Origin: Rhynchospora pubera | Taxonomy: Eukaryota; Streptophyta; Magnoliopsida; Poales; Cyperaceae | Assembly: GCA_028095005.1 (NCBI GenBank) | Contig: CM051460.1 | Coordinates: forward strand, 153,879,461 to 153,943,460 | Direction of reading: 5' to 3' | Length of the DNA stretch: 64,000 nt | Shown here: positions 39,202 through 51,984 of the stretch, in pieces | How the letters are laid out: every line of letters starts with the position of its first letter | How positions within the stretch are numbered: position 1 is the first letter of the stretch | Position numbers and translations under genes: made by a program | Notes under the pieces: model-generated | What the model saw: only the letters and a program-made list of their open reading frames with translations | Databases searched by the model: none | What the model was told of the DNA's origin: nothing

Positions 39202-40664
39202 AAAGATATCTATACCTACAAAAGCTCTTTTGCCGCTTATTACAATTTATTTTGTGTGATAGGTGATGTTGCTGTGGTCTTACTAAGGTTGCTTTCCCTC
39301 CTTTTGTCTCTATTTTGATACTTGATTTGTTTGGTTGTACATAAGAAAGTCATTCTTTGTTACTTAGCATTAAGTTGATTAAGATGTGGAAAGTGACCAC
39401 AGTTTTTGTTGACTATATAGTTAATAAAGTGCATATTTTTTCTTTTTGGTTGAGAACATATTATAAGCCATAATGTCTATGCTTTTTGTTGTTTTATGCC
39501 AATAGATTCGTGCAATTAATGTCTATTATAATTACACAAGAAGGGTTGTGCTTCTTTAAAGTCTAAGCCTTTTATCCCAAACAAGTTGGGGTAGGCTAGA
39601 AATGACACCCCGACCCTGGTCATTTCTTGTATATATGGCTGAGTTTTTACGCTGGCTCGCCAAGCCTATCGCAAGCATGCGGGCTTGAACCCTGGACCTC
39701 TTAGAAGAGAGCCAAGTGTTCTTACCACCTGAGCCAAGTTGGGTTGTGCTTCTTTATGCTTCTAAATTTCTTATTATATTCCTGTTCTAAAATAGGAACG
39801 CACATCTGTGCCCACACATGCCATCTTAATTTTAAAACTAAATTCTCCAGTCGAACTTCCATTTCTATTTGTATTCATCGAATTAAACCAAGGGTTAAGA
39901 TTGAAAAGTTCAATCCTCTAATTATATTTTCTTTTATCTGCCCGAACTTTTTGATTTGTTCCTGTATTCTCCGTTTCTTTTTTTACGTACTTCAAATCTT
40001 TGAAAGCCATCAAGCTGTTTCTCTGAAAAAACATTCGCTAATATCGCTAGCTTTGGAGAACAGAATTCGTAAAATATTTTGATCATTAATCTTATCTGAA
40101 CGAGTCTATTTGTTGGCATTCGTTATAAATTTGAATAGAAAACATGTTAAACATTATAACATGCATTCTATTTATATTAATATTTCTAAAATGAGAAGAC
40201 AAGGAGTCCAAATAAAGAGCTGAAAATCCTAAACTACTATACTCGATTCAGTAGAGATAATGTAACAATGTTAGAACATAAACAAATTAAAGCATATTAT
40301 TATCATAATTTATCGACTGTTCTCATGCTGCTATATTATCCCTACACCACTAAACAGCAAATGACACCCTCACTGCTTAAGACTGGTCAATACTTAAGAT
40401 TTCCGATGTTCCAAGATCACTCATATTATGCCAATTGGCTGGATCAATTGACATATTAGAGATGCACGCAGTGCAAAAAATATATGCAAAAAGCTGACTG
40501 ATATAGAAATAGCAGATAAAAGTGATGTATAGAAAACTGATGCCCATCACATCAGTCTCAACTCAAAAACCAAAATGAAGCTTCTAAAACTTATACTTAA
40601 TATCAGAAAGAGGGAGCCAAAATAGGTTCAATTCAATTTCATGATCCATAAATTATAGACCTAG
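39202..40664. other. intergenic between two convergent genes; one SINE
   Basis: This is the shared 3' space of the BSD gene (plus) and the RsmE-like gene (minus). It contains a SINE at 39563-39740. The remaining short frames have no recognisable content. Confidence 0.55.
39563..39740 (-). mobile_element. Au-like tRNA-derived SINE
   Basis: On the minus strand it opens with GGCTCAGGTGGTAAGAACAC (box A), then has CAGGGTTCAAGCCCGCATGC (box B), and ends CCTACCCCAACTTGTTTGGG followed by ATAAAAGGC. The box spacing and the CCCAACTTGTTTGGGA tail match Au SINEs, which are widespread in flowering plants. Confidence 0.82.
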
Positions 40665-42653
40665 CTAGTTTAATGACAAGTTTTGAGCATCTGACCACAG
40701 CATAAGAGTTGACAAGAGAGCAATTGTTGCTGTCTCCACTCTGAGTCGACATGGACCTAAACCCACTGCTGTTGCCCCAGCTGCCTCAATCATCTTTAAT
40801 TCTTCCTCTGTAAAATCTACAGGAAAAACTCTTAAATTTATAAATTACCTATCGACCAAAAATTTAATGTTTCCATGATAAAAAAACAGTTTGTGGTTAG
40901 AAAAAAACTAAATAGAAAATAATTCTCTGACCATGAACCCTGGAAACCCATCCAATGCCGACATCCTTACAGTAATCAAATTCATGGCCTCCCGAATCAG
41001 TTGGTATCAAATTAGGATTTCCACAAGTTTCCAATGTGCCCACTTGAAGCTGGTAATATTTCCATATGTAGAAAGTACCAGAATACTAATTGAATTCAGA
41101 TCCAATGCTACTTAATCGAAAGAATGAAAATTACAAGTACCTCCTTCAGGTCCAATGATAAGTACTCCACTCTCTTCGACGATAGAGTTTGACAAAATAT
41201 TAAAAAGAGGGGTTGCTTCTGCTACTGCTATAAATGAAGGTTTTGACTGTGAGACCTGAATGCATTAAATAAAACAATATCTTGAAGTATCCCATCATAA
41301 AATAATTTAACACCTATTAGTGAACATCATCAATACACAAGATACAAGATGTAGGTGTGCGAACTTACAATTATCACCACAAAAACAAAAACTTACAATT
41401 GGCAAAAGATCAGTGATATTCATTGGAGAATTTACAGCCATTTGATGAAGCCGCTGACCTGGTAAAGAACAATTTGTGAACATTAATATGTAAAATAACA
41501 AGTCTTAAGTACCTTTTATGCATAATTCAATTCTGCAAACATACAAAACATATAGAAATACATTGTTTAACTGCAGCTAACATCACACGCTGTAACCTGT
41601 CTACTCTATTTTCTTTAATAGCATGGCATCTTTCGGTTAGTAAAGGGGTTACACTGCTAGCTCCTAGTTCCTAATTGCACAAGAGAAAATAAGAAGTTAG
41701 AAAGGAGAGAAAAACAAAATAAGAAAAACAGAACTAAAAACAAAGATATGGCTTTTTTGTTCCTCATCTCTTCCGTATTACAACCCCCACCTCCTCAACC
41801 CCGAACAAAAAAAAAAAAAACAAAATTTATTGATGCCTCTGTCCCATTCGAATAATTTGATACACATACAGGAAAAGGAAATATTGAACAGTGAAAATAT
41901 AAGAGAAGCCAACTATTGCGAGGAAAAATGGCCGACACATTAAAAATATAAATATAATGAGAAATTACATACAGTACATTTTTCGATGAGCCAATCAGCT
42001 CTGCCTCCCTTCAGAGTCCCTGACAAATAGCAATTAAATTTAGTTAATAAAATGGCAACAAATTATTAGTGAATATAATTTCTTTACTCTAGAGTGTTGG
42101 GAACTCACCAAGGGCTACATAAACATGCCACTGCACGCCATAAGGAGCAACCGATATTGGATCTTTGACAGCCACTATATCCGACCCGGTTTTGTCTATT
42201 CTCTGTATAGAGCCTTCCACTAGGCAACCCGACCCATCAAATAGCTCAACCCTTTCAATCACAATTACAAATTAAAAATTTTGTTTCCAAGTAAACAGCA
42301 GTACATTGTCACACTGACATCACAGAGAAACCAACCCATCACTTATGCTCAGGCGGAGGACACGTGTCATATGCCAGAACTCATCTCCTTGTATCCTAAC
42401 TACATCTCCCTGTCAGAAATAGCAGCAACTTAAGCAGTATGATAATGATGAACCCAACATGTTCGACGAAATGCCTGAGAGAGATATATAATATATGTAC
42501 CTTGGATGAGGGAAGAGAAGGGGAATGGAAACGCGGGAGACCGCCGCGAGACTGGTTAGTCTTCGCCTGGGCACTTGATGAATGCGCGCGAGGTACGATC
42601 CGACGGTGTAGAAGCACCGGGAGGGAAAATCGGACGGATGCCGTGCGCATCAC
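40665..42653 (-). CDS. RsmE-type 16S rRNA (m3U1498) methyltransferase, probably organellar, 8 exons
   Basis: Exons 42653-42501, 42409-42336, 42251-42109, 42019-41973, 41670-41562, 41458-41397, 41255-41141 and 40816-40665 agree in phase and give 284 residues. The first ~50 residues are rich in Arg and Ser with few acids, as in transit peptides for chloroplast or mitochondrion. Family motifs follow: DEFWHMTRVLRL, LKGGRADWLIEKCTELGAS, AVKQCQRLHQM, VLIIGPEGDFTEEEL and GLGPCRLRVETATIALL. The last two form the SPOUT knot that binds S-adenosylmethionine. The bacterial enzyme methylates uridine 1498 in small-subunit rRNA. The role here is inferred from the family. All core motifs are present. Confidence 0.94.
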
Positions 42654-42895
42654 TCACTCGTTCAAGCTTAGATTTGGCACGCCCGATTCATTCTTCTTCA
42701 GAGAAAAAAAAGCGCATGTAACACGATAGTCAAATTGATACTACAACCAAAGTTGCACAGGATAATAAGGCCTCATTGGGCTTATATTTTGGTCTTTATG
42801 GGCTTCACTATATACAACCAAAGTAGCTCTCTGGCTTTTTTTTAAATCTCATTCCTGTCAACTGTCGTTGAAGAAAACAGTTCCATTTATTATAT

Positions 42896-43327
42896 GAGGA
42901 GGTTCCAATGCTAACATTTTGGTTGCCTCTAAATGTCAATATTCTATTATTTAGTTATTTTTTTCAAATTTAAAATAGCAACGTCAAATTTAAACCGCTC
43001 ATCTTATTTAACTTAACAACCGATGTGTTTTCATATAAGTTTCATAATTTTTAGAGTTTATTTGATACTCCATCAAGAGATAGAAAAATAAACGAACCTT
43101 ATTAATTATGATAGATTCATTCTAATACGCTCATGTTTTAGCCTTTGATGGAGTATCAAATAAACTCTAAAATTTACAAAATTTATATGAAAACGCATCG
43201 GTGGTTAAATTAAATAAGATGAGTGGTTTGGATTTGACGTTGCTATTTTAAATTTTGAAAAAGTAACTAAATAGTGGAATGTTGGCATTTGGGGGCAACA
43301 AAAATGTTGGCAATTGGAGCCTTACTC
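42896..43327. mobile_element. Mutator-type foldback element, 432 bp
   Basis: The two halves are inverted copies for about 200 bp each (for example TTTGATACTCCATCAAGAG against TTTGATGGAGTATCAAA near the centre). The flanks carry a perfect 9-bp direct repeat TTATTATAT at 42887-42895 and 43328-43336. It has no coding capacity. A diverged relative is the outer element at about 57236-57844. Confidence 0.88.
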
Positions 43328-44571
43328 TTATTATATTATGTGGCGCTTATACTGTGCTGCATTGATAGGAATTGAATCTGGTATTACATGTATGTATTGC
43401 CAGTGTATCTATTCTTCTAATTGGGATGGGATAAACTTGAATTTCGACCAAATGGAATAGATTGACAAGTAGCAAATATGGCACGAACGGGTCATTTGAC
43501 GAGTTGGAAGTTCGATAAATACCTACATTGTAACTCCATTTGCCAGAAACTAGCAACTGCAAATTTGATTGCATTTTTGGAAGATAATAATTATAAGGTT
43601 TAGGGATAGTTTTATATTTATTGTCACAATTTTCACCGAAAAATTTTTTCCTATCTTCAAAGTTCAAACTTAGCTATTTGTCTATTGAAATTCACTTTTC
43701 TTTGGATTTTTCCTTTCACGGTACTAAACATGTTATTTCTATTAATCAAAGTGAATAATCCTTATTTTAATTCCAAACACGACTGCGTCTCGAGCTGGCT
43801 CAACTCGAAATAACATGACACTTTTGAGTTTTTATGCCAACTTGAACTCAACACTTCACAAACTTGAGTTGGCTCGTGACATTGATTGCCAACTCGTTTC
43901 ATAACAATTCATACATAGTTTTTGCTAACTAAAAGTATTATAAAAGTAACATTCAGTTAAGCAAAATCAAATTAAAGATGGAAGATGTTTAAAACTTTTA
44001 AATCAAAAATGAAATAAATTAAATTTATTGTACTTACCTTTATTGCAAGTGCTATCTGGTAGTTGAAAAAGGAAGACCATAATAGGTTTCGAGCGAGTTA
44101 CAACCGAACAATTTTCCATAGATTTTGAGCGAGTTATGAGTTTCTTTTTTTTTTTTTTGGCACAATCCTAGTTAAAAATAGAATTTGAGATTAGTTTTGA
44201 AAGTTTTTAATTCCAAACAAGTAGGTATGTGCGAGAAATGAAACTTAATCTGTCCATAGATTAGTCCTGATAATATTCAAAGAGAGAGAGAGATTGGTAG
44301 TGATATTTTGTGGCACAAATAATAGGTGGAACAAGATATTTCTCCGAAGAAAATGCAATGAAAGCAACCAGACAATTAAAAGCACTAAAAAATGTCTAGT
44401 TCCATCACTTGATCAAGATAGAGAACTCCTTTCTTTATTCCCTAACTGTGTTCCTTTTAGCGGCACCAATCATCAATATTGCCTCTTTCTTTTTCTTCGC
44501 ATGCATCATTGAGCGAAAAAACAAAACAAAAGGAAGCATTCGTTATCTATTAACTGTTCCAAGACATAAGG

Positions 44572-44791
44572 GGTGTGTTTGGAAAGGCTGGGAATAGAGA
44601 ATAGGAATAAGAAATTTCGATTTGCGTGCTTATTCTTATTCTTGTGCAACCCAAACAACACAAGAATAAGAAATAAGGGCCCTTATTCTTATACTAACAA
44701 AACCATGGTATAGGAATAAGGAATAAGGATAAGCACGTAAACCGAAATTTCTTATTCCTATTCCCTATTCCCGGCTCATCCAAACACACCC
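44572..44791. mobile_element. MITE with 'GGGTGTGTTTGGA' ends, ~220 bp
   Basis: Strong inverted repeats of about 50 bp start GGGTGTGTTTGGAAAGGC and end CATCCAAACACACCC, each running into GGAATAAGAAATTTCG or its complement. I could not settle the target duplication. Confidence 0.8.
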
Positions 44792-45158
44792 AGAAGCATC
44801 TGCTATTTCTTTGTCAAATATACAGTGTTATAAAGTAAAAGACAAGGTCTTTTCTTCTTTTCCCATGAACAGTCAAATGTCCACCTACTCTGCTGGCATC
44901 TGATGGCATCATGGCATGGTATTGAGATACTATGTTCTGATTTAAATTCAATCCGTACCTGACCTATTTGATGAAAAAGAAGTCAGATACGGGTATAAAT
45001 TTATGACCCTTCATGAATTGGCTCGAATATAGGTCAGGTTTTAGGACATGATGTATTTATCGGAATCCCATTTTGGTTTACCTACTTTGCGTATCTCTGT
45101 ACTTCGTCAAATGAAAAAATAAATTAAATACATTGAAAAATAATATTAGTTTTTTTTA

Positions 45159-45395
45159 TGCAGGTTGGTTCAGAACATCAGATCATATATATATATATTA
45201 TCAGGCCATTCCTTGATTTCACTAATATTAGATTTTTTTTATGCAGGTTGGTTCAGATGATATTTTTTCTCGTCAGGCCATTCCTTGTTCTCATAATATT
45301 AGATCACTAGATTTTTTTTTTTTTTATGCAGGTTGGTTCAGATCATATTTTTTTCTTGTCAGGCCATTCCTTGATCTCACTATTGTCATTGTCAA
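45159..45395. repeat. three-copy tandem repeat, ~82-88 bp units
   Basis: Copies begin near 45160, 45241 and 45327. Each starts TTTATGCAGGTTGGTTCAGA, continues with ATCATATTTTTTCTCGTCAG-like sequence and closes with GGCCATTCCTTGATCTCAC. Copy 1 is altered by an AT-repeat. The T run ahead of each unit varies in length. Confidence 0.87.
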
Positions 45396-45474
45396 TCAAT
45401 TCAACTCATCAATCAAGTACACTAACAATTATTAGCTACTAATTACATGCCATCTCATGTAAATCAGTAAATTA

Positions 45475-45600
45475 GTCTGTGATCTAGTTCAGTGGTAAGA
45501 ATACTAGACTAGTCTTTAAGAGGTCAAGTTCAAGTCCCGCATGTATTTTTAATTTCAGAAAAAGTTAGATGACAAATATCTCATCTTTATTCAAAAAAAA
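45475..45600 (+). mobile_element. tRNA-derived SINE
   Basis: Box A GATCTAGTTCAGTGGTAAGA and box B AAGTTCAAGTCCCGCATG lie at tRNA-like spacing and are followed by an A/T-rich tail ending in an A run. It resembles the copy at 3375-3520. Confidence 0.75.
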
Positions 45601-46441
45601 AAATAAAAAAAATCAGTAAATTATTTTGCTTGGTAACATTTCATCTCTGTAATTAAGTGGACAAACAGTTAATAGAAGACACTACGACTAGCAACGAGCT
45701 AGTAAAGACTAAGAAGCCTTATAATTAAACATCGGACTACATTTGTAATGACTGATAAAAAACATACATATACCATATAATTTCATTAATGTCCTAGACC
45801 AATCTTCAATCAGGCGATTTTCATTTTATATCGAAGTATATCCCAAGTGTCTTATACCAAACAAAACTATCAGACCTTGTCACTCTGAATAAAAATTCAA
45901 AGGCATGACGAACGGAAGAGCATGTTGTAAAATCATTACACAAAAAGACTGATTGAACTTTTGAAAATGAAAATAAAAAAAAATGAAAGTTTGTCGATTG
46001 ATTTGATGTTCACTGACAAATCCTTCAAAATACATTATTTGCAACAGTTTGTCACTTGTCAGTCTTCGACTTTTTGACTGTTCTCTAAGGCACTGATTTT
46101 GAGTTAGCATCTCACAATTTGGATTAGTAGAAAGTTCGAACATCAAACTAGAAGCCTTGTGGGAAGAATATTTGAAACTCAAAATTATAAATAACAAGTT
46201 CAAATCAAAGTTCAACACTTGATTGGCAATATTTTTGCGGTAACGATTATTTTCCACGGAAATCATATTGGGTTCGATAAAAAGATACAATCTAACATGC
46301 ACCAGTTAGTCTAAATAAAACATGAAGATACATCAGATCTAGCAGTCGGAGCTAGAAAAAAACCAACAAATAAAACAAACACTTAGCATTAAATCCCCCC
46401 ACAACTACTACAACAACAAACCAGAACCCTAAAAAAAAAAC

Positions 46442-49319
46442 TTAAACATAAGAGATTTTACTCAAGTGGTTAACAAGTATTGAACCCAGATCTTCATGTG
46501 ACTTATAACTCTCGGGTCTTGGGCTACTACCTGCACTGCTCGACAAAGACCCGAAGGATGATTTCTGCAACACGCCGGTAGGTGATGACACATGCCTCGG
46601 GCTTGAATCCAAATCCCATGCGTCTGTTAAGAGGTTCAACCCCTTGCATTGACCTTTCATTAAAGCTGTATTATGGGTACCACAATTTTTGGTTAATACT
46701 TCACCAAGTGGCCCTCCCATGGACGGGATCGAAATTGAGAGCTGGGTTGTCTCGGAGTGTGTTTCTTCGTGCAAGTCAGGCCATGAATCGTATGACTGGT
46801 ATTGTTGGTTTGTGTTAGTCTTGGGCCAGTTGTCAATGAAGTGGCGAAGGGTGTGTGTCCCAAACTCTGCTGAGGAGGAATCAGTTTCTGGAAGGGTGTT
46901 GGGACTCTCCTGTTGCTTTGCGAAGGGAAGCATTGGAGATAGCAAGGAGGCGCTCTCTTGGTCTCTATCAACCATTGTGCTGTTAAACAATTATAAGTTA
47001 AATACGGTTTATCAAAGTAATAATAATAATAAATTAATAACAACCAACTAAAATAGAAATTGCACAAGGGAACTCTTTAGACCACTCAGAAGTCAGAAAC
47101 ATTTGACAATATTATATTTTATTGCTGAGATTAGTGACAGCCGAAACACAAGCAATGTATTCAGATTTCATAGTACTTGACGGTCTATTTGCATGAAGGA
47201 GTCAGTTTTAATCTATGACAGTACCTATCAAATGGCAAATCAGAGCAAGATGCAGAAAGAGCTGTGCAGAGGTCCTTAGTCTGGGACTGTGAGTGTGCTG
47301 GTGTGGCAGTTGTACTGGCTGGTTTGGAAGTATTAGTGGTGGTGGTCGATTTAGTAGAAGAGGAGAGGCGGTTGGAGTTAGGTTCCACATGCTTTCTTGA
47401 ACGGTGGCGGCCACGGTTGATGTGCCGCTCACAGTATTTCTGGTCGGCTACTGCATCCCTTGAGCACCTCCATTTCTTGCCATCTGTCCTTCTGCACCTT
47501 CCTGGCTCTGGGTCGCCAGCCCCACCAGTCATTGTTAGAGCATATCCCATTGTGTAAGGATGTCCTCCCCATCCCGCTAATCAAAGCAAATTCAAAACGT
47601 AAATAATTAATACAGTAAAAAAAGAGGAAAGAAAAAACAAAATAAATAAAATCAGCATTTCAATTCACATCACATAATATCCCAAATTGTAACTACCACC
47701 TATTTTAGAAACCTAATTTGATCTGTTATCAACCAGGACCAACTTGGTATCAGATATATTAACTGGTACAACCAGAATCAGTAACTGTTGAGACCATTGA
47801 AACCATATCATCACAAAAGCAATATTTCATAATCCTGATTTCATAATGATTTTTTTGTTAACAAAGTACTAACATTTATTTTTTTACTTTACTATTATAA
47901 TTAATTTATTTTCTTTGGTGTTTTGGGTGTGTGAGAGGATAGTAAAAGGGCTTACAGGTGGAGGAACCAAAGTAGGCAGGAGCAAATGGAGAGGAAAAGC
48001 CAGAAGAGTTGAGGCTTCGCCTAATGGGGACAAGAAGAGTAGGAGGAATAGGCACATTTGCAGCTAAGTACTTGTAAACTAAAGCTTGGTGTTCTAACTC
48101 CATCCATTGGGAAGGTGTGAAAGGTCCCTTCAATCTTCCCATTGCTCCTTGCATACTTGCACTTATAGCCCCTGAAATATCATAAAATACTAAAACATTG
48201 AGCAGACTATTTTGGCACTGTAAAATCCAGAAATATTAAAGAACAAAAAAAATAGTAATTTGGGAGATAAAAAACATGCATAGGAGTGTTAAAAAATAAG
48301 GATATATATATTTTTTGTAGTTAGAAAAGTTGACAATCAATGATTTGGGAGAAACAGAAAGTACTGCAATCATCAGTAGATAACAAAACTGGGAAGCAGA
48401 GTCAACACAAACACAAAATAAATTAAAAAAAAAAGACAAAAGGACTGAACGGAAAAAAAAATAAATAAAATGACTACAGATCAAGCTTAGTGAATCTCTA
48501 GGTCCGGACTCCAGAGAGAACTTCTAGAGGCTACACAACAAATGAGAGCATCTAAAGCTGCTTCATTTGTATAGAGAGTATCAATAGATTCATTGCTTCT
48601 TTGTCATTTTATATTTTAACAAATTTATTAAGACATTTTTAGTACGTCATTTTAAACAAGTCACATCAGGTAAACATGAAAACATAAAGGACAAAATAAA
48701 CCAAAAAAGTTTTTTTTTCCTCCCTTGGATGTGGATTTAAAAAGGGTAAAAGGATAAGGAATAGGCTGGAATAGTATTGATAAAAAATGGAAGGGGAATA
48801 AAACAAAATACCAAACAGTCAAAACGCTAAGCAATAAAACCTCTGATCCTTAAATAGAAGTTGGTTGAGAGGAAATAATAAAGACAATGGTTTATAGTAA
48901 GAAGACAGAAAGCATTTGCTATCATAAGAAAATGTAATATTCTTGAACTGGATCAAAACCAACTAACAAATCATTCCTTAAACCAACTAATACATTTCCC
49001 AAATACACTAAAATAAGTTGGTAATATATATACCTTCATTTCTAAAATAAGTCTGATTTGAAGCGTTGTAGTAGTTGGAATGCAGAGACCCATCACTGTT
49101 TGGCGACGCAAAGCTTAGCATCTGCCCTTCTCCGTTGGAAAACACAGAGTTTGTGGCCATTGAATCACTCCTTGAAACCTTGGCAAAGCGCCATTGACGC
49201 GCCTCCTCTGTTTCTAGGCCAGTGAACCTGTCCCGCTTGAACGAGCCAGATCCGAAGAGGATTGTTTCCCTGGGACTGAGCTCTGGTGTCTCCGAAGAAG
49301 AAACCAATGCACCTTCCAT
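46442..49319 (-). CDS. growth-regulating factor (GRF) transcription factor, 4 exons
   Basis: Exons 49319-49034, 48171-47956, 47576-47225 and 46979-46442 join in phase to give 463 residues. The QLQ domain (about 111-147, PFTPSQWMELEHQALVYKYL) binds GIF co-activators. The WRC domain (about 189-231, DPEPGRCRRTDGKKWRCSRD, then YCERH) holds the Cys195/Cys205/Cys216/His219 zinc site and a basic nuclear signal. The C-terminal region carries the TQL (ETTQLSISIP) and GGPL motifs seen in longer GRFs. GRFs act in the nucleus to promote cell proliferation in leaves and meristems. A miR396 target site lies in the WRC-coding exon. A GA/CT-rich leader precedes the ATG. I do not assign a numbered orthologue. 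Confidence 0.96.
47383..47403 (-). promoter_or_regulatory. miR396 target site in the GRF mRNA
   Basis: On the mRNA strand this 21-nt stretch runs from CGTTCAAGAAAGC to ATGTGGAA and encodes R-S-R-K-H-V-E at the end of the WRC domain. It is the conserved GRF site for miR396, pairing with the bulge known from other plants. It should make the transcript subject to miR396 cleavage in maturing tissue. Confidence 0.92.
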
Positions 49320-49359
49320 GGAAAGGAAGAGCGCTCTAGAGAAAGTAAGGAGCTTTAGT

Positions 49360-49435
49360 GAAGTGTACTGCGCTCATGAGAGAGAAAGAGGAAAGGAGAA
49401 AGAAAGAAAGAGAGCTTGAGAGAGAGAGAGAGAGG
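49360..49435 (-). repeat. GA/CT-rich leader tract of the GRF gene
   Basis: Repeated GAGA and GAAA units lie just upstream of the start codon on the minus strand (read there as CT-rich). Such pyrimidine-rich leaders are common in plant 5' untranslated regions. Confidence 0.65.
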
Positions 49436-50699
49436 CAGTGATTTTATGAGTTAAAAAAGGAGTGTAGATGGTTGGTTCGGAATTTCCCCGGTTGCTTCAC
49501 TTGTCATAAAAACTAAAAGGCAACGGCTCAGATCTATTTAGAAGAACCAATCAGATGATAAGGCATGGAGTTGAAGTTGGAGAGGATCCGGACCAAGAGG
49601 AGAGTGGGAGATATTGAGCTCAGAAAACCAGACTGGTTTTCTTGGGGAATTGGGGTCTCTATGAAATGAAGCTACGAAGAGTAAATATGAGAGAGAGAAA
49701 ATAGAGGGAAGGAATAGAGAGAACTGTTCAGACATGGCAAGTAGAAATAAAGATGTCTCGTTAGGAGACGAATGGGTCATCATGCACCCGGTCCAGTCCG
49801 GATTGAGAAGGGTTTGGTGGGATTTTGGGTTCCGGTCCAGTGGACCGGGTCCAGACAGGTAAATTAATGGTGCTGGATGGTAGGATACTTGGATACTGTC
49901 TGATGAAAAGGTTAAAATTAAAAAATGAGGGTTTGTTTTACATGAATCAAGAAATACTTACCGCAATGGTGCTTCAGTAACCTGAGCAGGGGCAGGTGAA
50001 ATGTAAGCGTAATTTTACGAAATAATAACTGGAGATGTCCTCAGAGTCTGAGAAAGAGATTGGGACAATCTCTTTGGTGAAGTACTCTTGTCCTTGTTTG
50101 GGTTTTGGCCAATTTATTTTCTTTTGTTTTTATTATTATTATTATTTTTTTTGTTTTGTCTCTGGTAAAATGTGGGGGGGATTTTTGAATACAGTAATAC
50201 AAAAAGCTTGAGACCAAATGATTAGTTCCAGATGAGTGGTCTGAATTAACGAACTTATTTATTTGGTCGGTTGAGAATGTACTGTAAGCTGCTTTTTCTT
50301 TTTAAAAAAAAAGAGAAAATTTTCAATTTTAAAATATAGATAATTTTCATTTTTATTTTCTTTTCTTTCTCTGAGATTGTGGTTGGCTTTTGTAATTTAT
50401 GGTAGCTGTAGGGATTCTTGCTGCATTGATTCGCTTTTATTTTTATCTTAAAAAAATAACACCATCAAATCTGAAGATTATATCATTATACTAAAACTGT
50501 TCAGAATTCCAATCTACAGTAACTGTAATAAAGATGCATGCTATAAATTTATAATGCATTAATGCTATAGCAAGTAAATAACGCTACTGTTTTATTAACT
50601 GCTAGATTTTAATATACAAACATACACAAATTAATAGTGCTATATACCATGAGTCCATGAGTGTGTTTCAAAATCATTAAAAATATCAAAATTAGAACG

Positions 50700-50850
50700 T
50701 GGAAGTCTAGTACAGATGGTCAATGACTCTGCCGTTATTCTAGAGATAATGGGTTCAATTTCAACTTAATGCGAAAAAGGAATAAACTTTATTTCACTAA
50801 ATGTACTATGCCTCTAAACAAAATGAACTTATTAAAAAAAATGCCAAAGT
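50700..50850 (+). mobile_element. possible tRNA-derived SINE
   Basis: A box A-like TCTAGTACAGATGGTCAATG and a box B-like GGGTTCAATTTC lie about 40 bp apart and are followed by A-rich sequence. Both boxes deviate from consensus. Confidence 0.42.
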
Positions 50851-51984
50851 TCTTTCCTATTATATTTCGAAAGCGTTCATGAATTAACTTTCCCTGCTAA
50901 GTGCTAGCAATATAATGATTCTAATTAAATACACGCAACAATGTCGTTTTTATGATCCAAAGTTACAGAAAGGTGTTTATTATACTCAGAGAACAAAGTT
51001 CATTTGTAATGTGAAGAGATGCCTCACGTGCCGCACGGTGCACCTATTTTATTACCTCTCTATCTAATAATATTTTTTGTATTTTCTTTCCTTGGGTCCA
51101 ATCTTTTGCTCTTGGCTTTTGTCTTTAGACACTTTTAGCATTTTCCTTGGTCAAACTAATCCAAGATTCTATTGTTGGATTTTGCTCAAGGAAAATAATA
51201 AAGAGCTTGTGTGTGTAGTGTGTTTGTGTGTGTGTGCAAGTGTGCAAATGTGTGTGCAAGTGGGTGGCGCTTGCTCTTACTTTAAAGAAAAAGTGATAAA
51301 CCCTCCATGCATGATGCTTCATCCTTCCTTCTTCCCATTCCCTTTATTCAAATAATGCAAAATGTTGTACGCTTAACAAGTTAACATCCATGGAATAGGA
51401 TTGAAGGTGCCATCCAATTATGCATCCTTTCTCCAAAGCCCCTCACTTTTTTCTTGGATCCCTTTTTGTCTCCTCTCCCCTCCCAAATTTCTAAAAAGAG
51501 CAAAGAGGCCCAAAACGGATTGGGATTTGGGTATTTGAATTGAATGGTAGATGAGGTTCACCGACGAGTGGGACCCAGTGATCATAGACAGTCAGAAATG
51601 GCCGCTAGATGAGACGAATCATATCCATTGTAATGAGAGAGAGAGAAAAGAGAGATAAGGATGTCATCATCAATGATGTGTTTGTGGGAATACAAAGACC
51701 AACGCGTGAGCTAGACTGGTCAATGCTCGTTGGGTCCCACTTATTTCTTCCTCATTGATAAATAGCCATACATATGTTAGCTGGTTGCTAGTTTGTTGTA
51801 ATAAACATTCTTTTTTGCATTTTATGGATGATGGGTGTAATAACGTAGCTCAAGTAGTACTAATTGATTCTATGTTTTGTTGCATGTTGTGAACACTGTT
51901 TTGTACTTCTTGATTACCAAAAGTAATGAGAAGTGGTGGATAATTCCACTTGTTTCAAAAAAAAAAAAAAAAAAGGCATACATA

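Larger units (their letters stand above)
42654..46441. other. intergenic; foldback element, MITE, SINE, tandem repeat
   Basis: No gene recognised. Named repeats lie at 42896-43327, 44572-44791, 45159-45395 and 45475-45600. A frame at 45880-46302 (minus, 140 codons) has no known domain and an AT-driven composition, so I do not call it a gene. Confidence 0.5.

Noticed and set aside
45880..46302. 140-codon minus-strand frame downstream of the GRF gene
   Set aside because: No domain, no promoter signal, AT-driven composition and no link to the GRF exons.
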